DNA of 64,000 nucleotides, taken from the NCBI RefSeq assembly GCF_022919215.1, contig NZ_CP095046.1, positions 2,842,501 to 2,906,500 of the forward strand, read 5' to 3'. The translations under genes were made by a program, and so were the position numbers. Positions 1 to 9,762 of this stretch are shown here, one piece after another (the first letter of the stretch is position 1; every line of letters starts with the position of its first letter). The notes under the pieces are model-generated. The model did no database searches, was not told where the DNA came from, and worked only from the letters and a program-made list of their open reading frames with translations. The stretch is from Hymenobacter cellulosilyticus (GTDB taxonomy: Bacteria; Bacteroidota; Bacteroidia; Cytophagales; Hymenobacteraceae).

Positions 1-24
1 TATAATCACATGATTATGTAGCAT

Positions 25-58
25 AAAAAAGCCCGCTCAGCTAGCGAGCGGGCTTTTT
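25..58 (-). terminator. Intrinsic terminator of sucC
   Basis: A perfect stem (AAAAAGCCCGCTC pairing with GAGCGGGCTTTTT) with a 7-nt loop lies just past the sucC stop codon. Read on the minus strand the stem ends in a T run. A and T runs on both sides mean it could work in both directions. A second perfect 11-bp hairpin (59-84, AGTTATTTCCG, loop GCAA) sits between it and the stop codon. Confidence 0.85.
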
Positions 59-88
59 AGTTATTTCCGGCAACGGAAATAACTGACC

Positions 89-1289
89 TTATACTCCTTG
101 CGAAGCCAGAACTTCTTTTACTTTCTGGGCAGCATCTTTCAGCAATACGGCCGAGAATACCTTCAGGCCGCTCTCGTCGATGATGCGGGCACCTTCCTCA
201 GCGTTGGTACCCTGCAGGCGCACGATGATTGGCACTTTGATGTCGCCAATGTTCTTGTAGGCTTCCACGACACCGTTGGCTACCCGGTCGCAACGCACGA
301 TACCGCCAAAGATGTTGATCAGAATGGCCTTCACGTTTGGGTCCTTCAGGATGATGCGGAAACCGGCTTCTACGGTTTGGGCATTGGCTCCGCCCCTACG
401 TCGAGGAAGTTGGCGGGCTCGCCACCGCTCAGCTTGATGATATCCATGGTAGCCATGGCCAGACCAGCGCCGTTCACCATGCAGCCCACGTTGCCGTCGA
501 GCTTCACATAGTTCAGGTTCGAAGCCGAAGCTTCTACTTCCAGCGGGTCTTCCTCGTTGGTGTCGCGCAGGGCTACGAAGTCTTTGTGACGATACAGGGC
601 GTTTTCGTCGAGGCTTACCTTGGCGTCTACGGCCAGGATCTTGTTGTCCGAGGTCTTCAACACGGGGTTGATTTCGAACATCGAGGAGTCGGTTTCGTCG
701 TAAGCCTTATAAAGAGCCGTTACGAACTTTACCATCTCCTTGAACGCCTCGCCTTCTACACCCAGGTTGAAGGCAATTTTGCGGGCCTGGAAGCCCTGCA
801 GACCCACGCGGGGTCAATTACTTCCTTGTGAATCTTCTCGGGATGCGCCTCGGCTACTTCCTCGATGTCCATGCCACCCTCGGTGGTGTAGATGATGACG
901 TTTTTGCCGGAAGTACGGTCGAGCAGTACGCTCATGTAGTATTCCTTGGGCTCGGAAGCACCAGGGTAGTACACGTCCTGGGCCACCAGTACTTTGTGCA
1001 CTTTGCGGCCTTCGGCACCGGTTTGCTTGGTTACGAGCTGCATGCCGATGATCTGGCCGGCAATGTCTTTTACCTGCTCCAGGTTTTTGGCGAGTTTCAC
1101 CCCGCCCCCTTTGCCGCGGCCACCCGCGTGGATCTGGGCCTTAATCACGTGCCAGCTGGTGCCGGTGTCGGCGGTCAGCTTCTTGGCCGCTTCTACAGCT
1201 TCTTCAGCAGTGTCGGCTACAATGCCTTCCTGCACGCGGACGCCGTAGCTTTTGAGGATTTCTTTACCCTGATACTCGTGAATGTTCAT
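89..1289 (-). CDS. sucC: Succinyl-CoA synthetase (ADP-forming) beta subunit; frame broken twice
   Basis: SucC joins succinate and CoA, coupled to ATP, in the TCA cycle as the beta subunit of a cytosolic SucCD complex. The N terminus [17 protein letters not shown] and the ATP-grasp sequence [16 protein letters not shown] are typical, as is the C-terminal [12 protein letters not shown] loop. The frame is lost twice: at the G run 810-813 (adding one C on the coding strand restores [13 protein letters not shown]) and at the run 393-396 (adding one G restores the DVGGGAN region). With both repaired the protein is 400 residues, close to the usual 390-400. I read both breaks as base-calling losses because the gene is normally essential. 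A near-consensus -7 element lies 49 bp upstream. sucD is not in the window. Confidence 0.93.
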
Positions 1290-1337
1290 AGAGGGTCAGT
1301 TCAATGGGGGTTGACGGGGTGGTGTTCTACTAGGCCA

Positions 1338-1345
1338 CGAAAGTA
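1338..1345 (-). promoter_or_regulatory. Candidate -7 element for sucC
   Basis: On the minus strand this reads TACTTTCG, one base from the Bacteroidota -7 consensus TAnnTTTG, 49 bp before the sucC start codon. I see no convincing -33 TTG at the right spacing. The rest of 1290-1496 holds no gene that I can support. Confidence 0.3.
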
Positions 1346-1496
1346 GGCATTATTCGCTGTCATTGCGAGCATGGCCAGGGAATCCAGCTAGCAGAAGCTG
1401 AAAAACGCCTTTTTAACCACCATTAGCCCGATTTGTTAGCCGGACAATCGGTTGTTCTCAGCCTCCTGCTGGCCCCAGGCTTAGACAGAAGTAGAA

Positions 1497-2632
1497 CTAC
1501 CGGCCGTACCACTGGGCCATAATCTGCTCGGCGGGCTTGTGCTGGGGCGTAAAGTCGGCGTGGCGGCGGGCGGGGCCGTCGGGCTGCAGGCCGGGGTACC
1601 ATTTCCAGATAAAGAGCCCCTTGAACCAGGGCTGGGGCCAGAAGGTCTCAAACAATGCCGCGTAGCAGGCGGCCTGGGTTTGCTCGTCCGCGGTGTAAAA
1701 CACGGCCGTCCGGTCGGGCCAGGTCCAGGGCTCGATGGCCGCGTCGGCGGTGTTGCGGTAGCCGGCCTCCGTGAAGACCACCGGCTTTTTGTATTTGCGC
1801 TGCACCCGCTCAATAGCCGCTTTGTGCGCCTGCCAGGCGGCCAGCAGCTCGGCCTGAGGCGGACTCGACGTTTTGCTCAACGGGAAATACGCCTGAATGC
1901 CGATGAAGTCCAGTGCATCCCAGAAGCGGACCTGTTCAAACTCCCCGCTCCAGTTAGCCGCGTACGTCAGCGGACCGTGGTACACATTGCGCACCTGTTT
2001 AATAAGAGTACGCCACTCTTTCTCGTGACTGACGGTTTTGCCCAACTCGGTACCAATGCAGAGCCCGGCAAAGTGGTTAGCCTCGGCTAGCTGGGCGTAG
2101 TGCAGCATAAATGTAGAGTAGGCGGCAAACCAGGCCTGCCAGTCGGCAGGTGTCTGCATCTCGATGCTGCCGGGCCAGGCGCCTTGCCCGCGCACCCAGA
2201 GGTGGGGCTTGAGCAGCGTCTGAATGCCGCGCTGCTGGGCCAGTTGCGCGGTATAGATGAGGCCAAAGTCGGTTTCGCCCCACAGGCCCCGGCGCCGCTG
2301 CTGCCCAGTGCGGGTGCCGGTGTGAAGCTGCACTGTGGGCTGGGTTGCGGCGGCCTGCCAGCCGAAGGGCATCTGGGCTATCCAGGTCACGTGAGCCCGC
2401 GTGAGAGGCTCCAGGTCGGCCCCGGTTACTGAGTCGCCCGCCACCCAGCTGACGCCCGGAAGCGGCCGTCGGCCAGCAGCTCCGCCAAGGGCCGGGCGGT
2501 GGCCGGGGAGGGCGGGAGCGGAGTGGGCGAGTGGGGCCAGTGCCACCAGGAAGCGGCCAGGGCCAGGAACAGACCCAGCATCAGAGCAGGACCGGCCCAC
2601 AGCCACTGGCGCGAAGCAAACAAAGCAACCAT
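1497..2632 (-). CDS. GH113-like TIM-barrel glycoside hydrolase, membrane-anchored; frame broken once
   Basis: The protein resembles Bacteroidota 'glycoside hydrolase TIM-barrel-like' proteins related to GH113 beta-mannanases. Visible landmarks are WGETDFGLIY, LLKPHLWV, IGTELGK (a probable catalytic acid Glu), LTYAANW, IGIQAYFPL, VFTEAGYR (a probable nucleophile Glu) and FIWKWYPG. The N terminus starting MVALFASRQWLW has one hydrophobic segment (about residues 9-28), suggesting a signal anchor. The N-terminal piece and the catalytic part are in different frames. Adding one G at the CCC run 2455-2457 (plus-strand coordinates) joins them as GRFRGVSWVAGD and gives 378 residues. The substrate is not known; mannan or another beta-glycan is an inference. 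Confidence 0.75.
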
Positions 2633-2775
2633 ACTGGGCTGAAGCGCGAAGTGAGCAAAAAAGAAATTAGGCCCGCAGGCAGCACTACCCACGTTTTATG
2701 CGTAGCAGGCCGGAGGAGCTGGTCGGTAACCCGTAGCTAATCTGCACTTGAAACCCGACAACTCCCTACATTCCG

Positions 2776-2783
2776 TAGATTTG
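2776..2783 (+). promoter_or_regulatory. Candidate -7 element for the ABC ATPase gene
   Basis: TAGATTTG matches the Bacteroidota -7 consensus TAnnTTTG exactly, 34 bp before the TTG start. The nearest upstream TTG (2748-2750) is 25 bp away, longer than the usual spacer, so only the -7 element is supported. Confidence 0.4.
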
Positions 2784-2817
2784 TTTTTAATACGCGCCCA
2801 TTCAATTCTGCTTTCCC

Positions 2818-3473
2818 TTGCTGCAGGCCATCAACGTTCGGAAGAAATACAACACGCTGGAAGTGCTCCGGGGCATTGATTTAACGATTGAAAAATCAGA
2901 AATCGTGTCGATTGTCGGCTCCTCGGGGCCGGAAAAAGTACGCTGCTGCACATTCTGGGCACCCTCGACAACCCCGATTCGGGCGAAGTGCTGTTTGATG
3001 GCACCTCGGTCAGCTCCCTGGGCCGGGCCAATCTGGCCAAGTTCCGCAACCGGCACATCGGCTTCATCTTCCAGTTTCACAACCTGCTGCCTGAGTTTAC
3101 GGCCCTGGAAAACGTGTGCCTGCCGGCGTATCTGGCCGGCCGCTCAGAAAAGGAAACCCGGGTGCGGGCCCGCGAGTTGCTCGGCATGCTCAACCTGGAG
3201 CGCCGCGCCGACCACAAGCCCTCGGAAATGAGCGGCGGGGAGCAGCAGCGCACGGCCGTAGCCCGGGCTCTGATCAACTCGCCCGAAATCATCTTTGCCG
3301 ATGAGCCCAGCGGTAACCTCGACTCCCAAAACGCCCAGGAGCTGCACCAGATTTTCTTTTTGCTGCGCAAAGAGCTCGGGCAAACCTTCGTAATTGTGAC
3401 CCACAACGACCAGCTGGCCGAAATGGCCGACCGTAAAATCACGATGAAGGACGGCAACATCTGGGAAGGCTAG
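2818..3473 (+). CDS. ABC transporter ATP-binding protein, LolD/MacB type; frame broken once
   Basis: This is the cytosolic ATPase of a lipoprotein-release or MacB-type ABC transporter. After repair the Walker A is GSSGAGKST, followed by the Q-loop region [12 protein letters not shown], signature [15 protein letters not shown], Walker [13 protein letters not shown] and H-loop VTHND. The Walker A is interrupted at the G run 2925-2928. One added G turns SSGPEKVRC into [14 protein letters not shown] and gives 218 residues, normal for LolD. The start is a TTG giving [11 protein letters not shown], and no better in-frame ATG is visible. No permease gene is adjacent, so its partner is unknown. A terminator follows closely. 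Confidence 0.88.
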
Positions 3474-3511
3474 CCCCAAGCTTTCGATAACCAGCTCAGA
3501 ATAAAATCGTT

Positions 3512-3550
3512 AAAAGCTCTGTTGGACTACTGGTCCGGCAGAGCTTTTTT
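3512..3550 (+). terminator. Intrinsic terminator after the ABC ATPase gene
   Basis: The stem AAAAGCTCTG pairs with CAGAGCTTTT and is followed by a T run. The rest of the gap to 3806 is unusually AT-rich for this window and probably holds the promoter of the next gene. A TACTTTAG (3760-3767) is one base from the -7 consensus, but I see no other element there. Confidence 0.8.
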
Positions 3551-3805
3551 GTTTGCCAGGCTAGTAAGCAACGTCTGTCAGGTTCTGACTAAAGAATTTA
3601 GCATATAGTTAGAAGACCGGGAACACATAGTATATGGCTTACGTTAGCTATTCTGCTAACATGGTTAGAAATGAGGTATTTGAAAATACTTTGCAAGTAG
3701 TTGATAATCAGTAATAAAAATTACTAAAAAAGTACTGGTTTTTTGCACCAAAAACCCCGTACTTTAGTTTACTAATAGAACAACAGAACGTACTACAGGA
3801 CACTT

Positions 3806-4618
3806 ATGGAAACCGCCATGAACGAAGCCACGAAAGCACCCAAGAACCAGGTCAACAAGACCAAAGTCGAGAGCTACGACATTGCTCGCTCCGACGAGAC
3901 GTTGCACTTGGCCACGGATTTGGCCAAGTTCATTAAAGAGAATAAGCTCAGCACTACGGTGCAGGGCAAGGAGTTTGTGAACGTGGAAGGCTGGCAGTAC
4001 GCCGGTTCGCGCCTGGGCATCGTGCCCATCGTGGACCACGTCATCAACGTGAGCACCGAGACGGAACTGAAATATCAGGCCAAAGTGACGCTGTTCGACT
4101 TGCGCAGCGGCCACACGGTAGGTGCGGGCTTCGCTATCTGCTCGAATAAGGAGCAGGGCAAGAAGTTCTACCAGGAGTTTGCCATCATGAGCATGGCCCA
4201 GACCCGGGCTATCGGCAAAGCCTACCGCAACATCCTGGCCTGGATTATCCGGGCGGCGGGCTACGAGCCCACCCCGGCTGAGGAAATGGATTACGGCGGA
4301 AACACGACCGATGCGAAGGTGGTTGCTGCTGTTCCGGCTCCTCAGGAAGCTCCCGCTGCCCAGGTAGCCGCGGCCATGAAGGCCGTACCCGCTGAGCCTG
4401 TGGCCGCTGAAGCTGCCGCTCCCGCAGTAGCCTATGCTACGGCGTCGCAGAAAGAGGAAATCATCCGCTTGCTCAACCATCCGGTGATTACCCGTCAGGA
4501 AAAGACCAAGATGCTCTTGAACATCAACCGTCTGGACGAAGAGCGCGCCACCTCGGCTATCAACAAGCTGAAGAAGGCCATCGACGACCGTGAGAACGGC
4601 GAGTCGGCTGCCGCTTAA
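3806..4618 (+). CDS. Conserved protein with SMAQTRAIGKAYR signature; possible ssDNA-annealing relative
   Basis: A 270-residue soluble protein with three parts. Residues about 20-165 form a conserved domain carrying SMAQTRAIGKAYR and AGYEPTPAEEM. Residues 170-212 are an Ala/Pro/Glu-rich linker. Residues 213-270 form a charged helical tail beginning SQKEEIIRLLN. From memory, proteins with a similar 'MAQTRA...KA(Y/L)R...AGYE.TPAEEM' block occur in phages and plasmids near recombination genes. The layout of annealing-like core, flexible linker and small C-terminal domain recalls ERF/Rad52-type annealing proteins. That function is inference. No phage genes surround it. It lies alone between two terminators. 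METAMN offers two starts (3806, 3818); the first is taken. Confidence 0.65.
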   Translation: METAMNEATKAPKNQVNKTKVESYDIARSDETLHLATDLAKFIKENKLSTTVQGKEFVNVEGWQYAGSRLGIVPIVDHVINVSTETELKYQAKVTLFDLRSGHTVGAGFAICSNKEQGKKFYQEFAIMSMAQTRAIGKAYRNILAWIIRAAGYEPTPAEEMDYGGNTTDAKVVAAVPAPQEAPAAQVAAAMKAVPAEPVAAEAAAPAVAYATASQKEEIIRLLNHPVITRQEKTKMLLNINRLDEERATSAINKLKKAIDDRENGESAAA

Positions 4619-4640
4619 GCTACAGGAGGATCTTATATCG

Positions 4641-4673
4641 AAAGCCCGGTTCCGTATGGAGCCGGGCTTTTTT
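4641..4673 (+). terminator. Intrinsic terminator after the 270-residue protein gene
   Basis: AAAGCCCGG pairs with CCGGGCTTT and is followed by a T run, 22 bp past the stop codon. Confidence 0.85.
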
Positions 4674-4766
4674 GTTTGCCTGCTTGGTAATCACAACAGG
4701 CGTCTTCCGTTTCCCGCCCGGCGGCCCTACCTTCGCTGTTCTATTCTACTCTCGTATTCTTAGGCC

Positions 4767-6688
4767 TTGTCACAGCTACCCACCGACGATATTCTGCTGG
4801 TTTTGCGCCAAACCTGGGGCCATTCGGCGTTTCGGCCCATGCAGGAGGATATTATCCGCTCGGTGCTGGCCGGGCAGGATACGCTGGCCTTGCTGCCGAC
4901 GGGTGGGGGCAAGAGCATCTGCTTTCAGGTGCCGGCTCTGGCCCGGCCGGGCTTGTGCGTAGTCGTGTCGCCGCTGATTGCGTTGATGAAAGACCAGGTA
5001 GAAAACCTGCGCAAGCGCGGCATCAAGGCCGAGGCGGTATATGCGGGCATGAGCCACACCGAAATTGACCAGACCCTGGACAACTGCGTGTACGGGCCGG
5101 TAAAGTTTCTCTACGTGAGTCCGGAGCGGCTTCTGACCGACATGTTTCAGGCCCGGGTCAAGAAGATGAAGGTGAGTCTGCTGGCCGTGGATGAGGCCCA
5201 CTGCCTCTCGCAGTGGGGCTACGATTTCCGGCCACCGTACCTGCGCATTGCCGAGCTACGGGAGTTGCTGCCGGGGGTACCCTGCATTGCGCTTACAGCC
5301 ACGGCCACCGAGCAAGTGCGCCAGGATATTGTGGAGAAGCTGCGCTTCGGGGCCAGCCACCGGGTGTTTCAGCAGAGCTTTGCCCGGCCCAACCTCTCGT
5401 ATTCGGTGCTGAGTACTGAGGATAAGCTGCGGCGGCTGGAAGAAGTGGTGCGCGGGGTAGGGGCCGACAAAACCAGCATCGTGTATGCCCGCACCCGCCG
5501 CCAAACCGAAGACACGGCTGCGTTTCTGCAGCAGGCCGGGATGAAGGCCGCGCCGTATCATGCGGGGCTACCTTCGGAACAGCGCACCCGTACCCAGCAG
5601 GACTGGATGCAGAACCGCATCCGCTGCATCGTGGCGACCAACGCTTTCGGAATGGGCATTGATAAGCCCGATGTGCGCCTGGTCGTGCACCTCGACGCGC
5701 CAGATAATCTGGAAGCCTACTACCAGGAAGCGGGCCGGGCCGGGCGAGACGAGAAGTATGCCTTTGCCGTGCTGCTGCAAGGTCCCAACGATGCCGACGA
5801 GCTGCGCCGCCGTACCCAGCAGGCCTTTCCACCCCTCGACACGGTGCGGCGGGTGTACCAGGCCCTGGCCAACTTCTCGCGTACGGCTGTAGGCGGCGGC
5901 GAGCTGGTAGCCTTCGACTTTGACCTGCAGCAATTCGCCGAAACCTACCGCATCAAGGCCTTGGACGCGCATAACAGCCTGCGGACCCTGGAGCGGGAAG
6001 GCTTCGTGCAGGTAAATGAGGCCGTGAATAACCCGGCCCGGGTGCACATTCCCATCGACCACACCGACCTGTACCGGTTCCAAGTAGCCAATGCCCAGCA
6101 CGACCAGCTTATTAAAAGCCTGCTGCGCTTCAACGGCGGGGAATTGTTTGTCGGCTTCCAGCGGATTTCGGAGAACAGCCTGGCCCAGCACCTGAAGAAA
6201 AGCGTGCTGGATGTGCGCAAAATGCTGGTATTCCTGCACCGCTCGGGCATTATTCAGTACCAGCCCAAGCACGAGTCGCCCCAGGCACTGTTTACCACCG
6301 GCCGCTACGATGCCGAGAAGCTGCCCTTGGACCAGAAGCGGCTCAACCAGGCCCGGGAACTGGCCGTGCACAAAACCGAGTCGGTGATTCGCTACGCCCA
6401 GGGTGGGCGCTGCCGCCAACAGCTGCTGCTGGAGTACTTCGGGGAGCTGGATGCGGCTGCCTGCAAGGTGTGCGACTATTGTCTGGCCCAGAAGAAAGCC
6501 AAGCAGGCTGCCACGCCGACCGCCGGGCTGCGGGAGCAGCTGGTGCAGCTGCTCAAGGCCACGCCCAGACGCCTCGGGAAGTACTGGCCCACTTTGCGCC
6601 GGGGCAGGCCACTGAGATTACCGAGCAACTGCGGGAGCTGGTGGAGCTGGGCCAGTTGCGCTATGCCCCGGACGGACGACTAGGGTAG
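4767..6688 (+). CDS. recQ: ATP-dependent DNA helicase RecQ; frame broken near the C terminus
   Basis: A superfamily 2, 3'-5' DNA helicase acting in recombination and replication repair. Visible motifs are the Q/0 region FRPMQEDII, motif I LLPTGGGKSICFQ (about residue 48), motif II AVDEAHCLSQWG, the RecQ-specific FRPPY, motif III ALTATAT, motif V ATNAFGMGIDKPD and motif VI EAGRAGRDE. The zinc-binding cysteines lie near GGRCRQQ, CKVCDYC. The frame is lost at the CCC run 6563-6565. One extra C joins LLKATP to QTPREVLAHFAPGQ and gives 640 residues, within the short RecQ range. It has the winged-helix region but no clear HRDC domain. The start is TTG. Confidence 0.9.
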
Positions 6689-6713
6689 AGCCACTTGGTC
6701 TTGCTATCCGGGT

Positions 6714-6721
6714 TAGCTTTG
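6714..6721 (+). promoter_or_regulatory. Candidate promoter of the T9SS type B protein gene
   Basis: TAGCTTTG is an exact match to TAnnTTTG, 37 bp before the ATG. A TTG at 6695-6697 lies 16 bp upstream and may be the -33 element. Confidence 0.5.
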
Positions 6722-6758
6722 CCTGGCTCTATCTATTTGGTTGACTTACATACTGCTG

Positions 6759-8769
6759 ATGAAAACAAAGTTACCCGGCTTCTTTATGGTTTGGCTTCCT
6801 CACTGGCTCCGCGGAGCAGTATGTGCCGTAGCGGCTAGTGTGGCCTGTATATCCACCGCAGCAGCCCAGAGTTGGGAACTGCTGGCTCGCACGGAGGCAG
6901 AGCAATACTGGGGCACTATCAACAGCTCTGCTCTGGCGGCCAATCAGGATGTAGTAGTAACCGGGTCTGTATCGGGTTCTATGCGGTTAGGACCCACGCT
7001 TCGGGTCGGAACTGAAGGCTACACCAATGCCTACGTAGCCAGACGGTCGGCCCAAACCAACCAGTGGCTGTGGAGCGCCACGGTGAAGAGTCCGCACAAT
7101 ACTTTGGCCACGCGCACCCTGGTGCTGCCGGATAATGACGTTATTGTCCTAGGGTCCTTTGTGGATGGCTATGGTGGGGCCACATTTGGCTCATTGACCA
7201 CCTTGTTTGGCCAGGGCACCTATGACGGCTACGTCGGGCGGCTGGATGGGGCCACTGGGCGCTGGCGCTGGGTGGCGCAGGTGGCCACCCGCGGAGCATT
7301 CATGCACGCGCAGCCCATGGCTATGGCCTTGCAAGGCTCCGGGAGCTGGTGGTGGCCGGCACGTTTAATGGTAATCTACAGCTTGGCTCGTTGCCGCTGC
7401 TGGCATCTGCTTTGCCCGGCGGCCCCGGCAGCTTTACGGTCAATTTCGACTTATTCGTTGCTCGTCTCAACTTGAATACCGGGCAATGGCTGCAAGCCCT
7501 GAGTGCCGGTGGGCCTGGAGCAGATGGCGTAACCGACATCGTATCCTTAGCCAATGGTGACCTGGCGGTGGCCGGAACGTTGCAAGCTCCCATCTCCTTA
7601 GGCAAGTTGCCCGCCATCAGTGGCTTGACCGTGCCTCGCGCTTTTGTAGCCCGCCTCGACCTTACCCGTGCCCAGTGGCACTGGGTACAGCAAGTTCAGT
7701 CCGATAGTTTGGCGCAAGGCCAGTGCCTGATAAAGCTGCCGAGCGGGGACTTGGCGGTGAGTGGAAGCTACATGGGCACTGCTCGGCTTGATGCCCTGAC
7801 GCTGCCGCGTGGACTAGGCCGTTACAGTTCCTTTGTGGGGCGGCTTCGCCCCGACGATGGGCAGTGGCAGTGGGCCGCGTCTGGTGGTGGAACGGGGCGG
7901 CCTCTAGGCCATGGCGGGCTGGCTGCAATGCCCAACGGCGACGTCGTTATCATGAATAACTATGCGGGCAGAAGCCGCTTCGGCACCTTGCCTGAGGTAA
8001 ATAGCACCAGCAAGAATCCGGATATATTCGTTGGTCAGCTCAGCGGAAAAGACGGTCAGTGGCAGTGGCTAACCACCGCTGGTGGTAACGGAAACGGTCG
8101 AGACTACGAGTTTGCCGGGGATGATTTTGCCGGGGGTATCCATGCCCTGGATAGTCGGCACTTGCTCGTAACGGGCACTTTCAGCAACGCTGCCTATCTG
8201 GGCTTTAATCTCGGGCCATTGGCTACCAAGATATACGACGGTTTTGTGGCCCGTATCACCTTGCCCGCCGCCTGTCCGGATGCCGTGGTCGAGGCGCCGG
8301 CGCCAGTGCGTATCGTCGTCGATTCGACCGTATGTGGCCCCGAGCGTACGCTGCGCGTCGTAGGAGCGGAGCCCGGCAGTTCGTTTGGGTGGAACACCGG
8401 GGCTACTGGCCCGGTCTTGACGGTTACCACCCCAGGCGTGTATACCGTGCAAATCAGTACGCTGGCTGGCTGCCGCTACCAAACACGCTACACGCAAACC
8501 GCCGCTGACCTGGCCCGGCCCACATCGTTGCCCAATGTTATAACTCCCAACGCCGACGGTATCAACGACCGGTGGGTGGTTCGGGCCCTGCCAGCCGAAA
8601 CGCGGCTGCGTATTTTCAACCGCTGGGGCCGGCTGGTTTACCAAACCCAGAGCTATACCAACGAGTGGGCCGCCGACGGATTAGCCGCCGATGTGTATTA
8701 CTACGTGCTCGAAAACCCCACGCTGTGCCCGAGCCCCAGGTTAAAGGCTGGGTTGAAGTAGTACGCTAA
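6759..8769 (+). CDS. Secreted repeat protein with T9SS type B (CHU_C) sorting domain; frame broken twice
   Basis: A signal peptide (MKTKLPGFF... ending about STAAAQS) is followed by repeated units of about 55-60 residues with the pattern 'GxWQW...GG...D....NGDVVVxGxF...xxLG', such as GQWQWAASGGG and GQWQWLTTAGG, probably a beta-propeller. A short region holds SFGWNTGATGPVLTVTTPGVYTV in overlapping pieces. The C-terminal CHU_C domain carries PNVITPNADGINDRW and RIFNRWGRLVYQT, the type B T9SS and gliding-associated signal. Two breaks, in the G run 7341-7343 and the C run 8734-8737, are each fixed by one base. The second restores the family ending VKGWVEVVR. The repaired length is 670 residues. 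The role of the surface-exposed product is unknown. Confidence 0.8.
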
Positions 8770-8814
8770 CGAAAGCGGGCTAGGTTTCCCACTAAGGCGG
8801 GTAGAACCCAAAGA

Positions 8815-8856
8815 GCCGCCCCGGCTGTGCCTGAAACTAGGACAGTGGGGCGCCCC
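8815..8856. repeat. Imperfect GC hairpin related to the one at 9701-9741
   Basis: Stem pieces CGCCCC and CTGT pair with ACAG and GGGGCG around the loop GCCTGAAACTAGG. The sequence is clearly similar to the hairpin at 9701-9741, so the two copies flank the gene between them. There is no T run, so terminator function for this copy is uncertain. Confidence 0.5.
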
Positions 8857-8906
8857 TTTGGGCCTATCGGGCTCTGACGAACTTGTGCCCAGCTAAGTTC
8901 AGGCTA

Positions 8907-9644
8907 CTATTTTGAGTCAGCCAGATGGCTCGTAACCTCGCCTTTGTCGTTGAGCGTTTCCAGGCGGGGCTTGCCGGCGGCGTCTACGTAGAGCTTCATT
9001 TTGGCCTTACCGTCGGGGCCGTATAAGTAAAGGCCGGAGCTATTGCTGGAGGTCCGGCCCAGAAACACCCGGCTTTTCGACCCTTCCTGCGCGAGCAGCT
9101 CGGTTATCTTCTGCTCTCGTACCGCCTTGTCCTGGATTTTTTCCAGGGCCTTAATCTTCTCCGTCCGCACGTCCACATTCGAGCCGACGGGGTAGTCGTT
9201 TATGCTGATACCGCGGCGGATGCTGCTTTTGCCATTGGCATACGACTCGGCATTGAGAATTTGAATCACTTGGTCGTCATGATACTGATCCATGGTGAAA
9301 GACATGCCCGAGTTGGTTTCGCCATTCTTGGTTTCGCCGGCATACACCAGGCCCCCGCATTCATCCCCCTCGTCGTTAAAGAAGATCAGGCCCGCTTGCC
9401 GCTCCCGCTTCGGATAATCTTTGCCATTCATGCGTCCCGGGTGCTGCCGCTCTTTGTTGCTGATTACCAGCTTCAAGCTGCCGTTTTCGCCCACCACATT
9501 GATTCGTTTGACGGTAAGCTCCTCCAGGGTCTGACTTGGGCCTTTACCCTGAAAAGAAGACAGCAGTAAAAAGCCGAAGGCCAGGGTGCTGACCAGGCAA
9601 TAAGCGGTTAGAAAATTCACCTTCTGTTCCAGGCTTGCTTTCAT
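8907..9644 (-). CDS. Conserved hypothetical protein with one N-terminal membrane segment
   Basis: I do not recognise the family by name. The start at MKASLEQK gives 245 residues, and the longer in-frame extension upstream looks untranslated. Residues about 8-28 form one hydrophobic helix (FLTAYCLVSTLAFGFLLLSS), suggesting a membrane anchor with the rest outside. The remaining sequence is hydrophilic, with short repeated strand-like phrases: LKLVISNKERQ, GLIFFNDEGDECGG, SRVFLGRTSSNSSGLYLYG and GKAKMKLYVDAAGKPRL. The pattern 'F-nDEG-GG-v' recurs in Bacteroidota hypothetical proteins. It lies alone on its strand with no functional clue from neighbours. Confidence 0.65.
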   Translation of the reverse strand: MKASLEQKVNFLTAYCLVSTLAFGFLLLSSFQGKGPSQTLEELTVKRINVVGENGSLKLVISNKERQHPGRMNGKDYPKRERQAGLIFFNDEGDECGGLVYAGETKNGETNSGMSFTMDQYHDDQVIQILNAESYANGKSSIRRGISINDYPVGSNVDVRTEKIKALEKIQDKAVREQKITELLAQEGSKSRVFLGRTSSNSSGLYLYGPDGKAKMKLYVDAAGKPRLETLNDKGEVTSHLADSK

Positions 9645-9693
9645 AATGGGAGGGTTAGGATGGATGATCAGGCGGTAAAATAGCAAGCCGGTA

Positions 9694-9741
9694 TAAAAAA
9701 ACCGCCCCGGCTGCGCCTGAAGTCAGGGCAGCCGGGGCGGC
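9694..9741 (-). terminator. Intrinsic terminator of the DJ-1/PfpI gene
   Basis: A 13-bp perfect stem (CCGCCCCGGCTGC with its complement) is followed on the minus strand by seven T residues. Confidence 0.85.
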
Positions 9742-9762
9742 TTAGGGGTAGCAGCGCTGCCG

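Noticed and set aside
393..813. Programmed frameshifting in sucC
   Set aside because: No slippery heptamer with a downstream structure is seen, sucC is not known to frameshift, and the same +1 deficit at G/C runs occurs in many unrelated genes nearby, which points to sequencing error.
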